NCBI RefSeq assembly: GCF_001552595.1
Contig: NZ_BCRM01000009.1
Span: forward strand, 62,001 to 126,000
Reading direction: 5' to 3'
Source: Rhodococcus erythropolis NBRC 15567
Lineage (GTDB): Bacteria > Actinomycetota > Actinomycetes > Mycobacteriales > Mycobacteriaceae
DNA length: 64,000 bases
The notes beneath the pieces are model-generated. The model did not search any database and was not told the origin of the DNA. It worked only from the letters and a program-made list of their open reading frames with translations. This document shows positions 54,398 through 62,815 of this stretch, piece after piece. How positions within the stretch are numbered: position 1 is the first letter of the stretch; the number at the start of each line of letters is the position of its first letter. The position numbers and the translations under genes were made by a program.

Positions 54398-56392
54398 TCA
54401 CCAGTGCGTTCCGGGCACGAGTCGGGCGGCGCGTCGGCCGAGTTTGCGGATGCGCGAGCGTGAATGGCGCTGACGCGACGGTGTTGCCGAAACGTCTGAC
54501 GGAGTTTCTTTGTCTACCTGCCCCTTTGCCGCCGGGGAGTCAGGGAAGGCCTGGTACATCTGGTTGAGAATCCGGTCCTTGGTGTGCGGTGCGAACAAGG
54601 TTCCCAGATCACCCAGAGTGCCCAGTGGCACGTCGATGCGCTTGGGGCGTTCGATCAGCGCGCGGATCACCATTGCCGCAGCCTTTTCCGGGCTGGTGAT
54701 CGGGCCGTTGTTGTATTCGCCGGTCGGAGCGATCATCGGCGTTTCGACCAGCGGCATGTGGATGGTCGTGAAAGTGATTCCGTCCGCCAGGGTTTCGGAG
54801 GCAGCTACGTCGGAGAAGCCGTCGAGGGCGGCCTTGCTCGCCACGTAGGCCGAGAATCTAGGGGTTGCCGCCTGGACTCCCGCGCTGCTGATGTTCACGA
54901 TGTGACCGAAGCGGCGAGAACGCATGGTGGGCAACAATGCGAGCACCAATCGCACAGCGCCGAAGTAGTTCACGGCCATCGTTCGTTCGTAGTCGTGGAA
55001 ACGATCCGTGGAATGGTAAATGCCGCGCCGAATGGATCGGCCGGCGTTGTTCACCAACATGTCCACGTGATCATGTTCTGTCAGAATGCTTTTGATCGTA
55101 TGCTGGACCGACTCGTCGTCGGTGATGTCGCAGGGATAACCGAACGCTTTGCCTCCGGTTGATCGAATCTCCTGCACCGCGGCATCGAGTTCGTCGGTGC
55201 GGCGTGCGATCAGGAGAACTGTGGCGCCTTTCTGGGCGGCGGCGATGGCAGAGGCCTTGCCGATTCCGGACGAGCCACCGGTGATCAGGACTATCCGACC
55301 GACAAGTGGTCCTTCGGGATGGTTGCGACGTGCGCGATTGGGATCGAGGTTTGCGCGCCAGTACTTCCACAGCACAGTCGAATACGACCCGAACTCGGGG
55401 ACCGTCAGGCCTGATCCGGCGAGGGCGGCAACGGTTCTCTCGGAGGTGAAGGTCGGCGCCATCGTCATGTTGTCGAGCAACGCTGCAGGCATGCCGATGC
55501 GATCGAGGAAGACTTTTCGTGCCGATTCTGCCGAATCCATCGGCAATGGCGAGACAAAGGGTTTGGCGATCACGCCCGGCAGGCTGAGCGCGGGCCGCGG
55601 CGCTCCGGCGGCCTTGGCGAGGCCGGCATAGATTTCGCGTACCGGTTGAGGTTTCGGATTGACGAGATGGAATGCTTCGCCGTCACGGCCGGGCACATGC
55701 ATCAACTCGACGAGGGCAGCGGCCACATAGTCGACCGGCACCACGTTGGTTGCACCGAGGTTGGGGATCGGGACAGGGAGTGCTGCAGGTAGTTTCGCGA
55801 GTAGCGCCAGACCTGGGAACAAGTAATACGGTCCGTCGATCTTGTCCATCTCTCCGGTGACGGAGTTGCCGACCACGGCAGACGGCCGATAAACACGCCA
55901 GGTGAGGCCTTCTCGTTCTCGAACGAGCTTCTCGGCCTCGAACTTGGTTCGGTGGTACGGCGTCGGAAAGCCTTGGCCGCAATCGAAATCGGTCTCGCTG
56001 AACGTGCCCGGATAGTCGCCTGCGACTGCGACCGATGACACGTGATGAAGGGTGGCTCCCAGTTTCGCAGCAAGTTCGACCACGGAGCGTGTGCCCTCGA
56101 CATTCGTCGAAGCCTGCTCGTCTCCGGCCGTGATGTCGTAGATCGCGCCGAGGTGAAGGACATGGTCGGCCGGCGGGGGAGAGTCGATGCCCAGCTCGGG
56201 CTCGGTCAGATCGCCAACGAGCGGATGCACTCGATCGCCGCCGGGAATTGCCGACACCTGTGCTTCGAGTTTTGCGACAGAACCCGCTCTGACCAGCACG
56301 TGGATCTGAGCAGTTTCATCATGCTCGAGCAGGACCGGTAGTACAGCTCGTCCGAGGAACCCGGTACCGCCAGTGACGATGTATGTGGCCAT
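54398..56392 (-). CDS. acrA1: Two-domain fatty acyl-CoA reductase (AcrA1/FcrA-like)
   Basis: This 664-residue protein fuses two SDR domains. The first is extended type (TGGTGFLG at 7-14, active-site Y146-x3-K150 in YHRTK). The second is classical (TGGSSGIG at 371-378, VNNAG, Y516-x3-K520 in YVASK). This matches Rv3391, which reduces acyl-CoA to fatty alcohol for wax ester synthesis. The basic C-terminus (SRQRHSRSRIRKLGRRAARL) is unlike the rest. Expected to work on storage-lipid precursors, abundant in Rhodococcus. Confidence 0.92.
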   Translation of the reverse strand: MATYIVTGGTGFLGRAVLPVLLEHDETAQIHVLVRAGSVAKLEAQVSAIPGGDRVHPLVGDLTEPELGIDSPPPADHVLHLGAIYDITAGDEQASTNVEGTRSVVELAAKLGATLHHVSSVAVAGDYPGTFSETDFDCGQGFPTPYHRTKFEAEKLVREREGLTWRVYRPSAVVGNSVTGEMDKIDGPYYLFPGLALLAKLPAALPVPIPNLGATNVVPVDYVAAALVELMHVPGRDGEAFHLVNPKPQPVREIYAGLAKAAGAPRPALSLPGVIAKPFVSPLPMDSAESARKVFLDRIGMPAALLDNMTMAPTFTSERTVAALAGSGLTVPEFGSYSTVLWKYWRANLDPNRARRNHPEGPLVGRIVLITGGSSGIGKASAIAAAQKGATVLLIARRTDELDAAVQEIRSTGGKAFGYPCDITDDESVQHTIKSILTEHDHVDMLVNNAGRSIRRGIYHSTDRFHDYERTMAVNYFGAVRLVLALLPTMRSRRFGHIVNISSAGVQAATPRFSAYVASKAALDGFSDVAASETLADGITFTTIHMPLVETPMIAPTGEYNNGPITSPEKAAAMVIRALIERPKRIDVPLGTLGDLGTLFAPHTKDRILNQMYQAFPDSPAAKGQVDKETPSDVSATPSRQRHSRSRIRKLGRRAARLVPGTHW

Positions 56393-56442
56393 GGTCGGTA
56401 ACTTACTCCAAAGTAAGATCGACGGCTAGGGGGAACCGGACA

Positions 56443-56565
56443 TCAGTGCGTCATGACGCCATCCTCGGTGTCGAAGTCGATGCCCGCAGTGATGATTCCG
56501 GAAAACAGGAACGCGACGGCAAGTGCAAGAGCGGGGATTGCAAGGATCCATTCGAAAATTGTCAT
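56443..56565 (-). CDS. Forty-residue membrane peptide
   Basis: The ATG at 56565 follows GGAG at 4 nt spacing and reads MTIFEWILAIPALALAVAFL, then FSGIITAGIDFDTEDGVMTH and a stop. One helix spans about residues 5-27 and the tail is acidic. It lies between the MmpL gene and the acyl-CoA reductase, on the same strand as both, 129 bp after the MmpL stop and 50 bp before the reductase start. It could be an accessory subunit of one of them. No family recognised. Confidence 0.7.
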   Translation of the reverse strand: MTIFEWILAIPALALAVAFLFSGIITAGIDFDTEDGVMTH

Positions 56566-56613
56566 GCTCCAAGTCTGACGAAATCAGCTTCGGAGAACAT
56601 CGCCCTGCGGAGC

Positions 56614-56667
56614 GATTTCCCTGATCGGGCAGTCATCCTCGAGGACGACAGCCCGATCAGGGAAATC
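56614..56667. terminator. Long hairpin downstream of the MmpL gene
   Basis: Seventeen-base outer arms (GATTTCCCTGATCGGGC and complement) enclose an inner near-palindrome, GTCATCCTCGAGGACGAC, giving a stem of about 25 bp. It lies 27 bp after the mmpL stop on the minus strand. It lacks a long T-run but is strong enough to end transcription before the peptide gene. Confidence 0.75.
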
Positions 56668-56694
56668 CACTAGTGCGTGATCAGTGGCCCGAAA

Positions 56695-58815
56695 TCAGTG
56701 GCCGATGCCGACCTTCGCGTGAACTTTTTTCATCCAGGCCGGAGCCCACCAGTTCGCTTCGCCCATCAACTTCACCAGCGAGGGCACGAGCAACATGCGG
56801 ATGATGGTCGCGTCGACGATCAGCGCGACGATCATGCCGACGCCCAGGAACTTCATCACCGACAACCCGGACATCGCGAATGCCCCCGTCACCACGATCA
56901 GGAGTAGGGCGGCGGCCGTCACGATTCGGCCGGTGCGTTCGGTTCCGAACTTGACTGCTTCCTCCGTCGTCGCTCCCGCGTTCTTGGCCTCGACCATCCG
57001 GGACATCAGGAAAACCTCGTAGTCCGTGGACAATCCGAACACCACCGCCAGGATGAGCACGACGAACGTCGCCTCCAGCGGAGTTTGACTGACCCCGAGG
57101 AGTTCGACGCCGTGACCGTCCTGGAAGACGAAGGTGAGGACACCGAAGGTGGTCGCGAGGCTCAGCGCGGCCATCAGTACCGCCTTGATGGGCAGGACCA
57201 CCGAACCGAACGCGAGGAACAACAGGATCAAGGTCGATCCGACCATGATGAGGATCATCACCGGCAACCAGTGCAGGACGGCGTTGTTGCCGTCGTCGAC
57301 CATGGCTTGACCGCCACCGACAAGCAGCACTGTTCCGTCAGGAGCGGAGATCGCACGCAGATCTGTCACTGCGGTGCTCTGTGATTGGGGCGTAGAGCCC
57401 TCGCTGTAGAGAGCCTGAACCGCGATGAGTTGATTGGTGCTCGCGACGACGGTCGCCTGACCGATGCCCTCGACCTGACCGGCGGACTCGGCGATCGCTG
57501 CACCTTCGGCCGGGGTGAGAGTGTTCCCGTCCTCGGCCTGAAGGATCATCGTCGCGCCGTTGCCGGTCTGCGGGAAGTCGTTGACCAACGTGTCCATTGC
57601 GACGCGAGCGGGGTCGTTGTCCGGGAGTGCGGTGTACGAGAGTTCTCCCAAACGGGCACCGAGCAGCGGCGAGGCCATCACGAGCAGCACGGCCACGATC
57701 GTCACCGAGACCGCGACCGGACGCTTCATCACCCACGTGACGACGCGGCCCCAGAACTTGCGCGAGCGTTCCTCGCCGCGTTGCGCCGCATCCTTGCGCC
57801 ACGTCAGGGCGTTGATGCGATGCCCCAGAATGGCAAGCAGCGCAGGCACAGCGGTCAGCGACAGAACCGCCGCGCTCAGTACTGCTGCGATCGCACCGAA
57901 ACCCAAAGACCGGATGACGGCCTGCGGGAAAACGAGCATGCCGCTGAACGCGCAGATCAGCAGCAGACCCGAGAACATGACGGTGCGACCCGCGGTCAGA
58001 ACTGTCCGCTGCGCAGCCGCTCCCGGGTCCGAGCCCGAATTCAGTTCTTCACGGAACCGACCGACCACGAACAGTCCGTAGTCGATTGCAAGTCCCAACC
58101 CGAGAAGAGAAGCGACGTTGATCGAGAACGAGGACACATCGGTGATCAACGTGAGGATTCGCAGAACCGCCAAGGCGCTCAAGACACTGAGTACACCCAC
58201 GAATACCGGAACCGCCGCAGCGACGATGCCGCCGAAGATGAAGACCAGCAGCACCAGAGTGATCGGAATGGCGATGGCTTCGGCGACCACCAGGTCTTTC
58301 TCCAGCTTGGTGTTGAACGCGACGCCGACAACGGTATTACCCGCGAATTGTGCCTCGGCACCTTCAACTTCGAGCTTCGGCAAGAGATCGGCGAAAGTAG
58401 CAGGTGTGACGCCCGAGTCCGGTGCCAACGTGATCGCAACGGCCGCCATGGATCCGTCGTTCGAGAGCAGACTGGCCTTGGCCGCGGCGTCCGTTCCCCA
58501 ATACGACTTCACCGACGCGGTCGGCACTTCCGTTTTGAACTGGTCGACGGCGGCCGTTACTGCCGGCCCGATGTCGTCGAGGGTCTTGCCGTCGGTGGGT
58601 GAGTAGATCGCGATGATGTCCGGGGTCTGCGGCCCGAGATTGTCTTCGATGATGTCCGCAACCTTCGCGGAGTCGCTGCCCGGATCGATGAAGCCGCCCT
58701 GGCTGAGCTTGCCGAACACTCCGAGTCCCCACACCCCACTGATGAGAACTATCAGAACCGCGAGGCTCAGTACCCACCATTTCCGGGCGACGACGGTTTG
58801 GGCCCAGCGTGTCAT
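56695..58815 (-). CDS. MmpL/RND-family lipid transporter
   Basis: The 706-residue transporter has two RND halves, each with one large outer loop followed by five or six helices. Proton-relay pairs are in LGLAIDYGLFVVGR (about residue 240) and VFGLSTDYEVFLMSR (about 590). It is shorter than the large mycobacterial MmpLs and lacks their extra domain. It may export a lipid or wax precursor, which would fit the acyl-CoA reductase neighbour. Confidence 0.9.
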   Translation of the reverse strand: MTRWAQTVVARKWWVLSLAVLIVLISGVWGLGVFGKLSQGGFIDPGSDSAKVADIIEDNLGPQTPDIIAIYSPTDGKTLDDIGPAVTAAVDQFKTEVPTASVKSYWGTDAAAKASLLSNDGSMAAVAITLAPDSGVTPATFADLLPKLEVEGAEAQFAGNTVVGVAFNTKLEKDLVVAEAIAIPITLVLLVFIFGGIVAAAVPVFVGVLSVLSALAVLRILTLITDVSSFSINVASLLGLGLAIDYGLFVVGRFREELNSGSDPGAAAQRTVLTAGRTVMFSGLLLICAFSGMLVFPQAVIRSLGFGAIAAVLSAAVLSLTAVPALLAILGHRINALTWRKDAAQRGEERSRKFWGRVVTWVMKRPVAVSVTIVAVLLVMASPLLGARLGELSYTALPDNDPARVAMDTLVNDFPQTGNGATMILQAEDGNTLTPAEGAAIAESAGQVEGIGQATVVASTNQLIAVQALYSEGSTPQSQSTAVTDLRAISAPDGTVLLVGGGQAMVDDGNNAVLHWLPVMILIMVGSTLILLFLAFGSVVLPIKAVLMAALSLATTFGVLTFVFQDGHGVELLGVSQTPLEATFVVLILAVVFGLSTDYEVFLMSRMVEAKNAGATTEEAVKFGTERTGRIVTAAALLLIVVTGAFAMSGLSVMKFLGVGMIVALIVDATIIRMLLVPSLVKLMGEANWWAPAWMKKVHAKVGIGH

Positions 58816-58887
58816 GTATCAACTCCGGTGTGTGGGGGCGTCTGGCCAGATCGACTGTAGTGGGCGTTTGGTCTTGAATCGGAAACG

Positions 58888-59011
58888 TCATGCATACTGC
58901 TCGAAGCACTTGCAAGCCACGCGTGTGGGGGAAGCCGGTCCGAATCCGGCGCTGACCCGCAACGGTAGGTCGATTCTCGGTAGTCACCGAGCGTCGGCAA
59001 GCCCGATTACC
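58888..59011 (+). promoter_or_regulatory. Cobalamin (AdoCbl) riboswitch
   Basis: The conserved core is clear: GGGGAAGCCGGTCCGAATCC, then GGCGCTGACCCGCAACGGTA, and the 3' B12-box-like AAGCCCGATTACCC. A palindrome, CACCGCGCGGTG (59012-59023), follows directly and may form the expression hairpin. It is on the strand of btuF, about 137 nt upstream of its start. B12 binding should shut off the transporter operon. Confidence 0.95.
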
Positions 59012-59148
59012 CACCGCGCGGTGTGCGACATCCATTCGTCGTGGTCTACGAAAAGGAAGTCCAGCAGGAGCTCTGGCCGAGTATCAGTGTGCGGGCGGAG
59101 TTGTCTGTCGGATTCTCATTCGTGGCTCAGAGCCCTTACGAGGTCCCC

Positions 59149-60144
59149 GTGTCACTTCAGTTCTCCCCGTCCCGCGCCGCCGCTGTTCTCATCGCGGTCG
59201 CCTTGGTTTCGGCAGGTTGTTCCAAAGGCCAGGAATCAGAGTCCGCGTCTGCTGCGGAATCCTTCGCACAGCCTGTGTCCGTGACCAACTGCGATCGAGA
59301 GATGACCTTCGACTCGCCGCCGCAGCGCATCGTGTCTTTGAACGGGCATGTCACCGAGGCGCTCATCGAAATCGGTGCGGGTGACCGGATCGTCGGTCGG
59401 GCGTACAGCGACAATCCGCCAACTGCGGAGACCGCCGATGTATTCAACAAGATTCCCAGCCTCTCCGATACGTTCCCCAGCATGGAGCAGGTTCTCGACG
59501 TCGATCCGGACTTCGTGGTCGGAGGAATGACCAGTGCCTTCAACGAGAAGCAGGGCCGTTCCCGAGACGCTTTCGGCGAGCGCGGAATCAACACCTTCCT
59601 CTTCTCGGAATACTGTGGCACCGGTTTCCCCGACATCGGATTGCTCGAGAACGACTACACGCAACTCGGTCGAGTCCTGGGCGTTGAAGATTCCGCCCGC
59701 GAGGTCGCAGAGGAGATCAGCGATGGTCTCGATTCCGTCCGCGCTTCGGTCGGGGACGCGGCGCCGGTACCGACCTTCTTCTACGACAGTGGTGACCAGG
59801 TTCCGACGACTATCGGCGGAGTCGGCGTCGGTCAATTGGTCGCGGAATACTCCGGTGTCTCGAACATCTTCGCCGAAGGGACAAAGCCCTACATCGACGC
59901 ATCGTGGGAAGCTGTTGCCGAGCGTGCACCCCAGGCGATCGTGGTCATCGACTACGGCGACAAGACGGCCGAGCAGAAGATCGACTTCCTCCGTGCCCAG
60001 CCGTTGATGGCGACCACCCCTGCTGTGCAGCAGAACCGGTTCGTCGTGGTTCCTCTCGCGGACCTGTTCGAGAGTTCACGGTTGGTGCGTTCGGCACAGA
60101 CCATCGCGACGGCCTTCCATCCGGGCGCTGACGCGGCGAAGTGA
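59149..60144 (+). CDS. btuF: BtuF, cobalamin-binding lipoprotein
   Basis: This 331-residue substrate-binding protein has a lipoprotein signal (VLIAVALVSAGC, Cys ~24) and the PBP2 metal-chelate fold (RIVSLNGHVTEALIEIGAGD, then VLDVDPDFVVGG). The GTG at 59149 follows GAGG and gives the signal peptide; the frame is open 42 codons further upstream through the riboswitch tail. It delivers the chelate to BtuC. Cobalamin as ligand is inferred from the riboswitch; a siderophore binder would look similar. Confidence 0.9.
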   Translation: MSLQFSPSRAAAVLIAVALVSAGCSKGQESESASAAESFAQPVSVTNCDREMTFDSPPQRIVSLNGHVTEALIEIGAGDRIVGRAYSDNPPTAETADVFNKIPSLSDTFPSMEQVLDVDPDFVVGGMTSAFNEKQGRSRDAFGERGINTFLFSEYCGTGFPDIGLLENDYTQLGRVLGVEDSAREVAEEISDGLDSVRASVGDAAPVPTFFYDSGDQVPTTIGGVGVGQLVAEYSGVSNIFAEGTKPYIDASWEAVAERAPQAIVVIDYGDKTAEQKIDFLRAQPLMATTPAVQQNRFVVVPLADLFESSRLVRSAQTIATAFHPGADAAK

Positions 60145-61181
60145 CCCGCACGCGTTACGGGTACGGCGCCCTACTTGTCGGCTTGGCGGTCGCCTTGGCG
60201 ATCGTCCTGGGGTTGGCCGTCTCCTTGGGATCGGTTCGCATTCCCGTCGGTGACGTCTGGGCGATAGTCGGAGCCCGTTTGGCGCCAGGGACTTTCGAAA
60301 CGTGGTGGACCGCGGCGCGGGAGTCGATCGTGATCGACTCCCGCCTGCCACGTGCACTCACGGCTGCGGTCGTGGGTGCTTCCTTGGCGATGTCGGGTGC
60401 TGTTGCTCAGGCTGTCACACGGAATCCTCTTGCCGACCCGTATCTGCTCGGAGTTTCGTCGGGTGCGGGATTCATGGTGGTGCTCGTGTCGGTGCTGGGT
60501 TTCGGCGCCGGCCTCCTCGGGGTTTTCACGATTCCGGTCGCAGCATTCGTCGGGGCGATGATCCCGTTGTTTCTCGCACTGCTGATCGGCGGCCGGTATC
60601 CGCAGCCGACCGCGATCATTTTGGTGGGTGTAGCGCTCGCCCAGATATTCTCGGCGCTCATCACCTTTTGCATCCTGGTGTTGGCCGATGATCGGCACGT
60701 GACGTCGGTGATGCACTGGATTGCCGGCGGATTCGGTGATGCGCGATGGTCGACGCTGATCTTCCCGACGATCGCACTGGTCGTCGTCGGCACGGCCCTT
60801 CTGTTCAGTTCGCGGTGGATGGACGTCTTGCAGACCGGTGACGACGGGGCTGCAGCACTCGGTATGAACGTCCGACGGTTCCGAGTGTTGTCCTTGCTTG
60901 CGGTCTCCGTACTGGCGGGCGCGGCAGTCAGCGTTGCCGGTGGAATCGGATTCATCGGCCTCCTGATCCCACATCTGGCCGGTTTCATCGTCGGCACCAG
61001 AGCAATTCGACTGCTCCCTGCTGCAGCCCTTCTGGGCGCCGTCGCGATGGTTGCCGCGGATACCGCTGCGCGCTCGGTGGCACAATCCACCGAAGTTCCG
61101 GTCGGAGTGATCACCGCCCTCGTGGGTGCACCGATCTTCGTCTGGATGCTCTACCGGCAGTATCGGAGGCTCGAACAGTGA
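60141..61181 (+). CDS. btuC: BtuC, FecCD-family ABC permease
   Basis: The 346-residue permease has about ten helices and the FecCD hallmarks RLPRALTAAVVGASLAMSGA, NPLADPYLLGVSSGA and IGFIGLLIPHLAG. The GTG start overlaps the btuF stop (GTGA) and the stop overlaps the btuD start. It forms the membrane channel of the B12 importer. Confidence 0.93.
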   Translation: MTRTRYGYGALLVGLAVALAIVLGLAVSLGSVRIPVGDVWAIVGARLAPGTFETWWTAARESIVIDSRLPRALTAAVVGASLAMSGAVAQAVTRNPLADPYLLGVSSGAGFMVVLVSVLGFGAGLLGVFTIPVAAFVGAMIPLFLALLIGGRYPQPTAIILVGVALAQIFSALITFCILVLADDRHVTSVMHWIAGGFGDARWSTLIFPTIALVVVGTALLFSSRWMDVLQTGDDGAAALGMNVRRFRVLSLLAVSVLAGAAVSVAGGIGFIGLLIPHLAGFIVGTRAIRLLPAAALLGAVAMVAADTAARSVAQSTEVPVGVITALVGAPIFVWMLYRQYRRLEQ

Positions 61182-62011
61182 CGCAGACCAGAACAGTGAC
61201 GCAGACCAGAACAGTGACACGCCCGAAGGACGGCGAAGCTGCGCCTCTGCTCGAACTCGTCGAGACCCGGGCGCGGCTTGGCAACCGCGAAGTCTTGCGC
61301 GGCATCACTTTCGCGGTGACGTCCGGTGAAATATTGGGCTTGGTCGGACCGAACGGCAGTGGCAAGACGACGGCGCTGCGCTGCTGCTACAACGCTTTGA
61401 CTCCGACAGGTGGCGCAGTTCTGATCGATCAAGCCGACTCGACGACGCTCTCGCGTAAGGACATCGCCAAAACCATCTCGGCGAGCGTCCAGGAACCTAC
61501 TGTCTCGGCAGGACTTTCGGTTCGTGAATCGATCGCGCTCGGACGAACTCCGCACCGTAGCTGGTTGGACCGAAGCACTGAGCGAGATACCGCCATCGTG
61601 GACCGGTGCATCGAGCAGGTTGGTTTGGTCGAGCTTGCCGGACGCGACGTGTCCACCCTGTCGGGTGGTGAGCGGCAACGTGTCTCGATAGCGCGCGCAT
61701 TGGCTCAGGAGCCCAAGGTTCTGTTGTTGGACGAGCCGACCAATCATCTCGATCTTCGTCACCAGTTGATCGTGATGGAATTGCTCGCCGAACTTGCGTC
61801 GGCGGGGCTCGCGGTTGTGGTCACGATGCACGATCTACGGTTGGCAGTCGAGTACTGCGACAACCTTGCCGTGCTCACCGAAGGTGAACTCCGCGCGTGT
61901 GGGTCTACGGTCGAGGTGTTGGACGAGCCGTTGTTGGCCGAGGTTTTCGGCATCAAGGCGCGAGTCGAACGCGGAGTACGTCCGCGGATGGAGATATTGG
62001 GGCTGGCATGA
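61178..62011 (+). CDS. btuD: BtuD, ABC transporter ATPase
   Basis: This 277-residue ATPase has Walker A GPNGSGKTT, the signature LSGGERQRVSIARAL, Walker B VLLLDEPTNHLD and the switch His in VTMHD. The first 18 codons contain a perfect 18-bp tandem repeat encoding TQTRTVTQTRTV, with in-frame GTG starts at 61178, 61196 and 61214, so the true start is ambiguous. Energises BtuC; pairs with it in translation. Confidence 0.93.
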   Translation: MTQTRTVTQTRTVTRPKDGEAAPLLELVETRARLGNREVLRGITFAVTSGEILGLVGPNGSGKTTALRCCYNALTPTGGAVLIDQADSTTLSRKDIAKTISASVQEPTVSAGLSVRESIALGRTPHRSWLDRSTERDTAIVDRCIEQVGLVELAGRDVSTLSGGERQRVSIARALAQEPKVLLLDEPTNHLDLRHQLIVMELLAELASAGLAVVVTMHDLRLAVEYCDNLAVLTEGELRACGSTVEVLDEPLLAEVFGIKARVERGVRPRMEILGLA

Positions 62012-62778
62012 CGGAATCGGTAGCCGGGATCTACGCCCGTATGGCATTAGCGGTGCCGTTCTTCGACAACCTGAGCGCGTATCCGGATACGGTGCCCGCG
62101 GTGTTGATGACCGACCCCCAGTGGTTGGCAGCACGTGTCGCCGATACGGCCGAGCGATGGGGGAGTGCGGACAGCCGAGTGAACGGCACATTGTGGTGGT
62201 ACTCGGCCAGTTCCACGCTGACTGGCATTCCGATCGGAACCGGGATGGTCACCGGGTTCGCGGCCGATCCATCGTTGAACGGTGGGCGGATCTTCTTGCG
62301 TGACAACGGCTATCTGGGCGGGTTTGCTGCCGGGTCGGTCATTCCGATCTCGCGGAGTGTGGCGGAGTTGGGCCACGCGATGCTCCGCTCACTCAGTCCC
62401 GTGATCGAGGTACTCGCCGAGGTGTCCGGCGTTCGGCAGCAGGCGCTGTGGGCGATCGCGACGGACTCCATCGCCAATCGCAGCCTCGACGCCGCCGGTA
62501 GCGCGAGGGAGCGCGGAAGTGCATTTGCTGCTGGTCTGATCGATGTTCTCCGCGGTGAGAACCCGGGCATTCCCGTCCCGCGTTTCGTCGATGTCGACCG
62601 CAATGAAAGTGTTGTGCGCGTTTCTAATCCGTTGACACCGGTGGCATCCGGGCGACGCAGATTCACGCAGCGGGCATCGTGCTGCCTGATTTACGAGGTA
62701 CCCGGTGAAGGTAAGTGCACCAGTTGCCCGAAGCGCGCACCCGAAGATCGGGTGCGCGCCTTGGCTGCTCTGGTGTGA
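62008..62778 (+). CDS. FhuF-like (2Fe-2S) protein of the B12 operon
   Basis: The 256-residue protein has the FhuF C-terminal signature: a Cys pair (Cys225-Cys226 in ASCCLIYEVPG), then CTSCP (Cys237, Cys240), ligands of a [2Fe-2S] centre. FhuF proteins reduce ferric siderophores in the cytoplasm. Its ATG overlaps the btuD stop (ATGA), so it is the fourth gene of the riboswitch-controlled operon. A role in reducing or decyanating incoming cobalamin is an inference. Confidence 0.88.
   Translation: MTESVAGIYARMALAVPFFDNLSAYPDTVPAVLMTDPQWLAARVADTAERWGSADSRVNGTLWWYSASSTLTGIPIGTGMVTGFAADPSLNGGRIFLRDNGYLGGFAAGSVIPISRSVAELGHAMLRSLSPVIEVLAEVSGVRQQALWAIATDSIANRSLDAAGSARERGSAFAAGLIDVLRGENPGIPVPRFVDVDRNESVVRVSNPLTPVASGRRRFTQRASCCLIYEVPGEGKCTSCPKRAPEDRVRALAALV
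62733..62759 (+). terminator. Hairpin inside the end of the FhuF-like gene
   Basis: Twelve-base perfect arms (GCGCGCACCCGA and complement) around a 3-nt loop lie inside the last 16 codons, 19 bp before the stop. No strong T-run follows, but it is the only hairpin at the operon's end, so partial termination or mRNA 3'-end protection is likely. Confidence 0.6.
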
Positions 62779-62815
62779 CTGGACCCAGGCTTTTACCGGG
62801 TCGGGTGTTTTCAGG

